From: Ichthyophis bannanicus | Lineage: Eukaryota; Chordata; Amphibia; Gymnophiona; Ichthyophiidae | Direction: 5' to 3' | DNA: 64,000 nt | Assembly: GCA_033557465.1 (NCBI GenBank) | Contig: CM066039.1 | Span: forward strand, 395,517,440-395,581,439 | Part shown: piece after piece, positions 55,076 to 64,000 of the stretch | How the letters are laid out: each line of letters begins with the position of its first letter | Numbering within the stretch: the first letter of the stretch is position 1 | The notes under the pieces: generated by a model | The model's input: the letters and a program-made list of their open reading frames with translations, nothing else | What the model was told of the DNA's origin: nothing | Databases searched by the model: none | Program-made: the position numbers and the translations under genes

Positions 55076-56530
55076 ATGGTTCGGAAGAATGTATCCTTGA
55101 AGGATACTACCAAAAGCAGAGAGGTTCCAAAAAAGAGTAAAGTAGCCCAAATACCCTCGAGTATGGAGCAGACAGAGCTTAAAGATCCCAAATTACCCAT
55201 GTCTACCAATAGCCAAATTAATATGAAGAAAATACAGTCTCTAAAATGCTTGTATGCAAATGCTAGAAGTCTAAAAAATAAGATGGGAGCGTTAGAATAT
55301 ATAGCACTAAATGAGATGTTAGATATAATTGGAATATCAGAGACATGGTGGAAGGAGGACAACCAGTGGGACACTGTGATACCTGGGTACAAACTATATC
55401 GTAATGATAGAGCTGATCAAATTGGTGGAGGAGTTGCGCTCTATGTTAGAGAGGGCATTGAGTCAGAAAGGATTAAAGTTTTGCAGGAAACAAAATTTGT
55501 TGTAGAATCTCTATGGATTTAAATTCCATGTAAAAAGGGGAAGGCGATGGCAGTGGGGGTGTACTATCGACCGCCTGGCCAGAATGAACAAATGGATGAT
55601 GAAATGCTCAAAGAAATCAAGGAAGCTAAGAAAAGTTACAGAGCAGTAATAATGGTGATTTCAATTACCCCGGTATCGACTGGGTCAGTGTCACGTCAGG
55701 ACATGCTAGGGATATAAAGTTCCTAGATGACATAAATGACTGCTTCTTGGAGCAGCTCGTTCATGAACTGACCAGAGGGGAAGCCATATTAGACCTAGTC
55801 CTTAGTGGAACACCAGATCTAGTGCAAGAGATAATGGGGTTGGGGCCACTTGGCAATAGTGATCATAGTATGATCGCCTTTGATTTAATTAGTGGAGGAG
55901 GGATAGTAATAAAATCCACAGTACTACCTTTTAACTTTCGAAAGGGAGACTATGATAAAATGAGGAAAATAGTTAAGAAAAAACTAAAAGGAGCAGTAGC
56001 AAAGGTTAAAGACTTACATCAAGCTTGGGTGTTGTTGAAAAATACTATCTTGGAAGCCCAGACCAGCTGTATTCCATGCTTTAAGAAAAGTGGAAGGAAG
56101 TCCAAAAAACTGCCAGCATGGTTTAAAGGGGAGGTCAGAGAGGCTGTTGTTGCCAAAAAAGTATCTTTCAGGAAATGGAAAAAAGAGCCAAACGACGAAA
56201 CCTGGAAACAGCACAAGCACTGGCAAGTCAAATGCAGGGCATTGAGAAAGCAGCCAAAGGGAAAATTTGAGAAGAAGCTTGCTGCGTAAGCAAAAACGCG
56301 AAATAAAGATTTTTTCAAGTACATTTGTAGCAAAAAACCTGTGAGAGAGTCAGTTGGTTCATTAGATGATAGAGGAGTTAAAGGGGCACTAAGAGGCGAC
56401 AAGGCGATAGCGGAGAGACTGAATGAATTCTTTGCTTCGGTCTTTACTGAGGAAGATGTAAGGATGTTACCCATGACTGAAGTGGCATTTAAAGGTGTGG
56501 AAGAATTGAAGGAAATATCGATACATCGGG
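55076..56530 (+). pseudogene. CR1 ORF2, endonuclease and linker, broken
   Basis: 55076-55522 holds the endonuclease start, GISETWWKEDNQWDTVIPGY, and ends at a stop created where the relatives have IEIP (GAA to TAA). A one-base loss in the GGTGATTTC codons near 55655 shifts the frame inside GDFNYPG. 55747-56289 then has LGNSDHSMIAFDL and the linker AWFKGEVREAVVAKKVSFRK, ending at a stop. 56341-56530 continues the same frame to the BovB-like insertion. It is inactive. Confidence 0.88.
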
Positions 56531-56933
56531 CTCTCACTTGGTTTGCAGCTTGTCGTGATGTGAGGGCTTGCATGAATCAGTGATGCTGAGAGCTAAACTA
56601 TCGGTAGTTTAACTACTGGCAGGGTCTCCCAAGATGGACAGGTCTCAGCTGAGGTGCCAGACCAAGACAAACCACCCATCTGGGCAGCAGCAGAATTTGA
56701 TAGTGTTGACGGCGGAGGATCACATTTTTGTGACAACGGCAACAACACCAAACTTAAACTGCGCGGAAGAAAGGCCCGGCAATATACTTCTGTATCTTGC
56801 CATGAAAAGCCAATGGATAGTTACAACAAAACAAATTGTGCTATGGTGCTGGAAGATGAGACCCCCAGGTCGGAAGGCACTCAACTAGCTACTGGGGAAG
56901 AGCTGAAGACTTTTCAGAGTAAAGCCAACATTT

Positions 56934-59900
56934 ATGACGTGGTTGGATCAAAGCCCTCGAAGTCTGATTGCTGATGTAGCTGCGCATGAAATGAGAGTCA
57001 GAAGCTGTAAAGAAGTCTTGCACATTGGAACATGGAACGTAGGAAGCATGAACGAAGGGAAGTTGGAGGTGGTCAAGAATGAAATGGAACTTGTACAACT
57101 TGATCTGTTGGGTGTCAGCGAACTGAAATGGACTGGCATCGGGCACTTTGCATCAGATGATCACATGGTCTACTATGCTGGAAATTAAAGACAAAGAAGA
57201 AATGGTGTTGCATTTATAATAAAGAAGAAACTTGCAAGAACTGTAATGAAATACAATGCAGTCAGCGAACGCTTAATCTCTATTCGTCTACGAGGATTGC
57301 CTATCAACACAACTATAATTCAAGTATATGCCCAAACAACAGCTGCAGAAGAGAATGAAATTGAAGAGTTCTATCAACAAGTACAAGCTGAAATTGACAG
57401 AACATGCAAACGGGATATCCTGATAGTCATGGGTGACTAGAACGCAAAAGTTGGCAAGAAAAAAGAAGGCAAAGTAGTTGGAAAATAAGGACTTGGCAAC
57501 AGAAATGAAGCTGGAGAAAGACTGATAGAATTCTGCAAGACCAATGATCTATTCATCTCAAACACCTTCTTCCAGCAACACAAGCAGCGACTGTACACAT
57601 GGACTTCACCCAATGGATTGTATAAAAATCAAATTGACTACATCTGTGGAAGTCAACGATGGAAAAGTTCTATAACATCAACAAAGACAAAACCTGGAGC
57701 TGACTGTGGTACAGATCATCAACTACTAGTATGCAAACTCAAGCTAAAGTTGAAAAAGAGTAAACCACTCATGAATGCAGCAAAATATGACCTTGAGAAT
57801 ATACCACTGGAATTTAAAGACTGCCTGCAAAATCGATTTGCTGCTTTAGATACAAATGACAGAGCTCCGGAAGAGTTATGGAATGACATCAAGAAGGTTG
57901 TGTTGGAAGAAAGCGAGAAGTCTCTACAAAAGGTGAAAAAGCAAAAACGGACAAAATGGATGACGGAAGAAACTCTGAAAATTGCCCATTATCGCAGAGA
58001 AGCTAAAGCCAGAGGAGAAAGAAACACAATCGCAGAACTCAACAGAGATTTCCAACGTGCAGCAAGACAGGACAAGAAAAAGTACTACAATGACACTTGC
58101 AAGGAAATAGAAACAGAAACTATTAGAGGAAGAATAAGATTGGCTTTCCTAAAGCTACAAGAGTTAAAGAAAAAGTTTCAGCCTCGAATTGGAAAGTTAT
58201 AAGATGCTCAAGGTTCTATGTTGGATGATGCTGAGAAGATCAAGAAAAGGTGGAAGGAATATACAGAGTTTTTATATGATAAAGATCAAGTGGACCAACA
58301 GCCGTTTCAACCTGTACCTTATGATCGGGAACCATTGGTGATGAAAGAAGAAGTTGAAGCAGCATTGAAAGCCTTATCAAAGGACAAAGCACCAGGCATT
58401 GATAGCATTCCTATAGAAGTATTGCAGCAATCTGATGCAGCTGTTACCATACTTACAAGGCTCTGCCAAGAAATATGGAAGACAACATCATGGCCAACTG
58501 ACTGGAAAAGATCTGTGTTTGTACCAATACTAAAGAAAGGTGATCCAACTGACTGTGGAAATTATCAAACAATCACTCTGATCCCACATGCCAGCAAGAT
58601 TCTACTGAAGATTATTCAAAAGAGACTACAACCATACCTGGAACAAGAACTACCTGAAGTGCAAGCAGGGTTCAGGAAAGGGCTAGGAACGAGAGACATC
58701 ATTGCGGATGTGAGATGGATCCTTGAAAAGACTAAAGAATACCAAAAGGATATCTATTTGTGCTTTATCGTCTATAGCAAGGCTTTTGACTGTGTAAACC
58801 ATGAGAAACTCTGGGCCACATTAAGAAGCATGGGTATACCAGAACACCTGATCGTTCTCTTGCGCAATCTGTACATTGACAATATAAACCAGACCCTAAA
58901 AATTCCAAAAACCTAAAAGCCTTATATCTTATTTTTATTTGTCGGAAATGCCAGCATGGTAAAGAGGGAAATTCCCTCAGACCGCCGTGGCGTTTCCTTT
59001 TTAATCGTTTTTAATAATTCAAAAAACTTGTTAAAAATCAGTAACCACTTAGCTGACATTTATGTGGTAATGTCCATTTTAGCAGCAATGTTACAGTCAC
59101 GACGTGGCACTTTTCGCTGTTCTAAACAGCGATACCCCTGCTTCAGGTCAACAACATAGCTCCGCTGCTCGGAGCTATGTTGTTGACCTGAAGCAGGGGT
59201 ATCACTGTTTAGAACCTCGAAACGTGCCACGTCATGACTGTAACATTGCTGCTAAAATGGACATTACCATATAAATGTCAGCTAAGTGGTTACTGATTTT
59301 TAACAAGTTTTTTTGAATTGTTAAAAATGATTAAAAAGGAAACGCCACGGCGGTCTGAGGGAATTTCCCTCTTTACCATGCTGGCATTTCCGACAAATAA
59401 AAATAAGATATAAGGCTTTTAGGTTTTTGGAATTTTTTAGGGTCTGGTTTATATTGTTATGGTATCTGATTCACTGGGCTTAGGTATTTGAATTTTTGTG
59501 CAATCTGTACATTGATGAAGAAGCAACAGTTCGAACTGAACAAGGAGAAACAGAATGGTTTAAAATGAGCAAAGGTGTAAGACAAGGCTGCTTACTTTCT
59601 CCCTACCTGTTTAATTTATATGCAGAACAAATCATCAGAGAAGCAGGATTGTATGAAGACAACAGAGGTGTGAAGATTGGTGGAAGACTCATCAACAACC
59701 TTCGCTATGCTGATGATACTACATTACTGGCTGAAAGTGAAGATGATCTGAAACATTTGCTTCTCACATTCAAAGAACATAGTCTCAAAATGGGCCTGCC
59801 CCTTAATGTAAAGAAGACAAAGATCATGACAACTGGCATAATCAACAGGTTCATCGTTGAAGGAGAAGAAATTGAAATTGTGAACAACTTTAACCTACTT

Positions 59901-60479
59901 GGATCAACTATCAATAAAGAAGCAACAAGCAGTCAAGAAATCAAATGACACATTGCTCTTGGCAGAATGGCTATGAAAGACCTAGATAAGATTCTCAAGA
60001 GCAGAGATGTCTCTCTCCATACAAAGATTCGACTTGTTCAAGCCATGGTATTTTCAATAACATCATATGGATGTGAAAGCTGGACAGTGAAAAAGACAGA
60101 CAGGAAGAAAATTGATGCCTTTGAATTATGGTGCTGGCGGCGAATACTGTGTATTCCATGGACTGCCCGAAGAAGAAACCAGTCGGTACTAGAGGAGATC
60201 AAACCCAAGCTTTCTTTAGAAGCTCAGATGACAAGACTTCGACTTTCATACTTTGGACACATCATGCGAAGAGAGAGATCATTAGAGAAAGACATCATGC
60301 TTGGCAAGATAGAAGGTCAACGCAAAAGAGGAAGGCCAGCAATGAGATGGATCGATACAATAACAGCAGCTATGGGTACTAGTCTGTCAACAATGAGCCA
60401 CCTGACTGAAGACCGAACACAATTTAGGATAGCTATCCAGAGGGTCGCTATGAGTCGACTCCGACTCGACAGCACTTAA
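56934..60479 (+). pseudogene. RTE/BovB-like endonuclease-RT ORF, nonsense mutations only
   Basis: One frame can be followed throughout. Endonuclease blocks: HIGTWNVGSMNEGKLEVVKN, GVSELKWTGIG, a GDWNAKVG site where Trp became a stop (57438-57440), and KNQIDYICGSQRW; CGTDHQLLV has the Asp-His. RT blocks: DKAPGIDSIPIEVLQ, then CFIVYSKAFDCVNHEKLW, where motif A has Val (58770-58772) in place of the catalytic Asp. KGVRQGCLLSPYLFNLYAEQ and YADDTTLLAESEDD follow, and the C-terminus has DAFELWCWRRILCIPWTARR and RLSYFGHIMRRERSLEKDIM. Five stops (near 57188, 57440, 57488, 58202, 59948) are in frame, with no frameshift. The gene is dead but lightly eroded. Confidence 0.92.
58880..59499. mobile_element. 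620-bp palindromic insertion in the BovB-like RT
   Basis: The arms 58880-59164 (285 nt) and 59170-59457 (288 nt) are near-perfect reverse complements with a 5-nt spacer (CTGCT). A 42-nt non-palindromic piece (59458-59499) follows the right arm. The 16-bp sequence GCAATCTGTACATTGA occurs at both borders (58864-58879 and 59500-59515). Together with it the insertion is 636 nt, so the BovB-like frame is not shifted (NLYID is read on both sides). There is no coding content. A 16-bp duplication is long for cut-and-paste elements. Confidence 0.9.
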
Positions 60480-60486
60480 CAACAAC

Positions 60487-62004
60487 ATTGATACATTGGG
60501 AAGATGTATTACAACTATTAGATAAACTGAAGAGTAGCAAATCACCTGGGTCGGATGGTATGCATCCAAGGGTGTTGAAAGAACTGAAATATGAGATTGC
60601 AGACCTGCTATTAGTAATCTGTGAACTATCATTAAAATCATCTCTAATACCTGAAGATTGGAGGATCGCCAGTGTAACACCAATTTTTAAAAAGGGTTCC
60701 AGGGGTGATCCGGAAACTACAGACCGGTGAGCCTCACATCAGTACCGGGAAAAATGGTAGAAACCATCATGAAGAATAAAATTACTCAGCATGTAGATAG
60801 TCATGGCCTAATGGGAGACAGCCAACATGGCTTTAGACAAGGAAGATCTTGTCTTACTAATCTGTTATGTTGTTTTTGAAAGTGTGAATAAACAGGTGGG
60901 CAAAGGTGAGTCGGTTGATATAGTGTATCTGGACTTTCAGAAAGCCTTTGACAAGGTCCCTCATCAGAGACTTTTGGCAAAACTAAAGAGTCATGGGATA
61001 GGAGGCAGTGTACTACTGTGGATCAAGAACTGGTTAAAAGACAGAAAGCAGAGGGTAGGGCTAAATGGCCAATTTTCGCAATGGAGAAAGGTGAATAGTG
61101 TTGTACCCCAGGGATCTGTGCTGGGTCCGCTGCTTTTTAACATATTCATAAATGACCTGGAAAGTGGAATAACGAGTGAGGTTATCAAATTTGCAGATGA
61201 CACAAAACTATTTAAAGTTGTTAAAATACAAGAGGATTGTGGAAAATTGCAAGAGGATCTTGATAAATTGGAAGACTGGGCATCAAAATGGCAGATGAAA
61301 TTTAATGTGGACAAGTGCATAGTTATGCACCTAGGGAAGAACAACCCAAACTATGGTTACCCAATGCAAGGTTCCACATTAGGAACCACCACCCAGGAAA
61401 AAGATTTAGGCGTCATTGTGGATAACATGTTAAAACCCTCGGCCCAGTGTGCAGCGGCGGCTAAGAGAGCAAATAGAATGCTAGGTATCATAAGGAAAGG
61501 AATGGAAAATAAAACAAAAGATATTATAATGCCTCTATATCGTTCCATGGTGAGACCGCACCTTGAATATTGTGTGTAATTCTGGTCGCCGTATCTTAAA
61601 AAGGATATAGCGTTATTAGAAAAGTTCAGAGAAGAGCCGCCAAAATGGTAAAGGGGATGGAAGGATACTCCTATGAAGAAAGGCTCAAAGGTTTAGGGCT
61701 CTTTAACCTGGAAAAGAGACGGCTGAGGGGAGATATGATAGAATTCTATGAATTAATGAATGGATTGTAACGGGTAAACGTATATCGATTGTTTGCGTTA
61801 TCAGAATATAGAAAGACTAGGGGACATGCAATGAAGCTACAGGGTAAACTATTTAAGACTAATAAAAGAAAATATTTTTTCACTCAATGTGTAATCAAAC
61901 TCTGGAATTTGTTACCGGAGGATGTAGTAAAGGCTGTTAGTGTAGCTGGGTTTAAAAAAGGTTTGGACAAGTTCCTGGAGGAAAGGTCCATAAACCATTA
62001 TTAA
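60487..62004 (+). pseudogene. CR1 ORF2, RT part, after the BovB-like insertion
   Basis: 60488-60730 has KSPGSDGMHPRVLKELKYEI and then loses frame near 60713. 60827-61579 has motif A intact in [33 protein letters not shown] and FADDTKLFK. It stops at 61577-61579, where CAA of YCVQFW became TAA. A missing base near 61624 and the stop after MNGL follow. The C-terminus is at 61789-62004. The defects after 61.6 kb are shared with the copy at 4.5 kb, but the 61579 stop is not, so that stop arose after the duplication. Confidence 0.9.
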
Positions 62005-62477
62005 GAAGGGACCCAGGATATCAATGCTTGACCCAGTACAAGCATTGCGGAACCTGTGTCTTTTGGAGAAGCTTCTAGGTACATATGACCTAGATTGGCC
62101 ACTGTTGGAAACAGGATACTGGGCTTGATGGACCTTGGTCTGACCCAGTATGGCATATCTTATGTTCTTATGTTCTTATGTTCTTATAAATTACTAAAAT
62201 CTTTGACTGGATTTGTGAGAAATCTACCTTTTTGTTTGGACAGTACTTTTTCAGTCAATGTAAATTTATTTATTTACATTCTCTTTTTCAGAGAATGTAA
62301 ATAAATAAATGAATGTTGCAATTTGAAGGTGCTATTGCATCATACATGTTATGAATTGCATGTGTTATTCCTAGAGGTCATAGATGGTGCAATCCTAACT
62401 TAGCTTAGTTGCATCACTCTGCAGTTTAAATTGCGCAACATTTTTAAAATGAAGATGACTTGTCAGTAGTAGTTTAT

Positions 62478-62740
62478 TTTATATATTTAACATTTCTTAT
62501 ATACCGCCTTTCATGATATCAAGGCGGTTTACATTGAACAAACTGAAATTAGATTGAAGAGGGCATTATAACTTGGAGATAACTTTTTTACAGGGAACAT
62601 GGGCAATGGAGGGTTAAGTGGCTTGCCCAAGACCACAAAGAGCACCGGTGGGACTAGAAACCCCAGTCCTTCCAGCCCAAGGTTGCTGTCCTCTTGTCTG
62701 TAGACCAGTCTCGGTGGTTGATTTTTTTTCCATTTAGCCA
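62478..62740 (-). mobile_element. SINE with L2-type tail, second copy
   Basis: It is the same element as at 5285-5545, with the CTTGGGCAAGCCACTTAACC core on the minus strand. It moved here only as part of the duplication. Confidence 0.75.
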
Positions 62741-62909
62741 AAGTGAGAGATGCCTCGTAATTTTTTGAACAATGCAGATTTATTTATTTGTCTGAGCTTT
62801 TATACCGCTTTTTACCATGTGAAAACAGTGTACATCGAACAGGTCTAAACAACTTTTCCAGAGAACTGTAACTATTTACATTAACAGTCTTAACAAGTGC
62901 TAGGTTCGT

Positions 62910-63682
62910 GGTGAAGTGACTTTTGCATCACAAAAACGCAGTATAACCGCTTTGATTAAGAAAGCCTACCACCTTTACTTTGGCTGCAAACTTGGAGATG
63001 AGGACAAGAGCTGGGCCTCACACACATGCAACAAATCTTCGCCAGTGGTTGAACATTATCCCACAGAGAAGGACTACTGCTACCTGACGCTCCACAATCA
63101 TTCTCACTTCAGTCAGTCGAGGAAGAGGAGGGTGGTGAAACTTCTGCTCCCAAACTGTCAATGTCACATGACCCAGATTTTCTCCCATCCTTCTCCTCTG
63201 AACCACATCTCATAACTCAAGGTGAACTGAATGACCTTGTCAGAGATTTGGTACTGCCTAAGAGTAGGGCAGTGCTGTTGGACTCCAGACTCTGCAGCAG
63301 TGGAATCTCCTGTCAGGTGGTGATAACGTTTCCATGTTCTTTGAACATCAAAAGGTTCTTGTTACATTCTTCTTCATGGAAGGTGATCTTGTAACCTGCA
63401 AAATCATCAGTGGTCTGATAGCAACCCTCAACATCATTCGTCATCCTGATGAGTTGTGACTGTTCAGAGATTCAACGAAGATGAGTTTTTAAAGCTGTTT
63501 TGCTGCATAATAGCAATGTTTTGCCATCGATTTCAGTTGGCCATGAAGGAAACCTATGACAATATAAAACAGCTGTTGAGATGCATAAACTATTACCAAC
63601 ATCAGTGGCAGCTTTGTGATGATTTGGAAGTCGTTGCTCGGTCTGCAGTCTGGATACACAAAGTAGTGCTCTTTTCTCCGTG
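62910..63682 (+). pseudogene. broken ORF of unknown family, second copy (no L2 insertion)
   Basis: The frame 62916-63215 translates identically to copy 1. 63161-63394 has FSSEPHLITQGELNDLVRDL followed by LPKSRAVLLDSRL; two extra bases (CTCTGCAGCAG) then shift the frame relative to copy 1. 63456-63683 has MKETYDNIKQLLRCINYYQH and QWQLCDDLEVVARS, then ends at the DIRS terminal repeat. Because the L2 insertion is absent, this copy gives the better view of the original order. The function is unknown. Confidence 0.55.
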
Positions 63683-64000
63683 AACAAGCAGGAAATAAGT
63701 CCTCACATATGGGTGAAATCACTAACGGAGCCCCACAAGGAAAACACTCCCCAGCTTCCTAAAGAAGGTTTTTGGAGGTACACCGTGCATGCGTGCCTCC
63801 CTTTTCACCGCCATGCCACCATATTCCCTAGTCGTCTTATTTCCGCAGAGCCCCTAAGACATTGTTCCTATTGTCTGGAAAAAAGTTTGAATTTCTTGCC
63901 CTTGTATCTGAGCCTTTGCTTGTTTTTTCCCTTGCCTGTCTTTGGTTACTCTTTTTCTTACCTTCTTGAGTGTTTTCCTATGTAGTTTTTTGTGCCTTTA
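63683..64000 (+). mobile_element. DIRS 5' end, second copy (cut by the window edge)
   Basis: It has the terminal repeat AACAAGCAGGAAATAAGTCC followed by TCACATATGGG and the leader, as at 7222-7560. The gag start would lie just beyond the window. Confidence 0.8.

Larger units (their letters stand above)
56531..60486 (+). mobile_element. RTE/BovB-like LINE, near full length
   Basis: It is inserted in CR1 ORF2 with a 14-bp duplication, ATCGATACATCGGG (56517-56530) against ATTGATACATTGGG (60487-60500). The CR1 sequence resumes exactly after it. The 3' end is GACAGCACTTAACAACAAC, the RTE/BovB-type end. The 5' region (56531-56930) is non-coding or a short leader. Without the hairpin insertion the element would be about 3.3 kb, near the expected full length. 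Confidence 0.92.
53803..62190 (+). mobile_element. near-full-length CR1, plus strand, split by a BovB-like element
   Basis: Order: probable 5' UTR (from about 53810, exact start unknown), ORF1 54180-55040, ORF2 from about 55076 to 56530, BovB-like insertion 56531-60486, ORF2 continued 60487-62004, 3' UTR ending with three TTATGTTC-type octamers near 62160-62190. Octamer 3' repeats are the CR1 signature. Its 5' end faces that of the minus-strand copy; the two ORF1 start codons are about 1.3 kb apart. This copy is the probable donor of the truncated CR1 in the duplicated block at 3955. Confidence 0.88.
61078..64000 (+). repeat. duplicated block, copy 2 (runs off the window)
   Basis: This is the direct-repeat partner of 3955-7560. 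It differs by lack of the 734-bp L2 insertion, by three rather than one CR1 3' octamers, and by an extra 45-bp or so inverted AT stretch near 62258-62305 (ATTTATTTACATT against AATGTAAATAAAT). Otherwise the match is close throughout. Confidence 0.88.

Noticed and set aside
1..64000. A new antiviral, toxin or biosynthetic system
   Set aside because: No gene cluster, operon-like arrangement or host coding sequence is visible; all supported coding sequence is from mobile elements.

Overview
The window is intergenic, repeat-saturated vertebrate DNA. I found no host-gene exon, tRNA, rRNA or CRISPR array that I could support. Nearly everything recognisable is a transposable element or a tandem repeat: CR1-group and L2-group LINEs, an RTE/BovB-like LINE, an L1/Tx1-like LINE, DIRS-type tyrosine-recombinase retrotransposons, two hAT-type DNA elements, and tRNA-like SINEs with L2-like tails. 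This mixture suggests a tetrapod with a large genome. My best guess is an amphibian, possibly a caecilian; that is inference from the repeat repertoire, not something the sequence proves.

Layout. 1-3652: a palindromic repeat carrying a hAT element (1303-2718) whose interior is a hairpin plus a G-rich minisatellite. 3955-7560: a block duplicated again at 61078-64000, containing a CR1 3' half, an L2-tailed SINE, a broken ORF of unknown family and a DIRS 5' end. 7744-15780: LINE fragments, including an L1-like copy with a 5' inversion. 15781-19260: a DIRS element with gag, RT and RNase H remains. 19261-28293: mostly unassigned DNA with scattered LINE and SINE pieces. 28302-31018: a second hAT element filled by a 73-bp minisatellite, followed by a 77-bp minisatellite. 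32545-34372: an L2 copy. 34712-38720: a second DIRS copy that lost RT and RNase H but keeps recombinase remains and inverted ends. 38841-40818: a LINE with an intact esterase-type ORF1.

42556-62190 is best read as two near-full-length CR1 elements placed head to head. The minus-strand copy (42556 to about 52960) is split by five later LINE insertions. The plus-strand copy (about 53.8 kb to 62190) is split by a BovB-like element, which is itself split by a 620-bp hairpin. All LINE ORF2s seen are broken. The only intact LINE-type ORFs are two ORF1 esterase proteins (39428-40354 and 54180-55040), and the second has a changed active-site block.

I found no new cellular system. The most unusual observations are the hAT elements carrying expanded minisatellites, the long hairpin with a 16-bp target duplication, the retroposition footprints (twin-priming inversion, inverted flank copy), the 57-kb-spaced duplication, and a broken non-LINE ORF whose family I recall as multicopy in animals.
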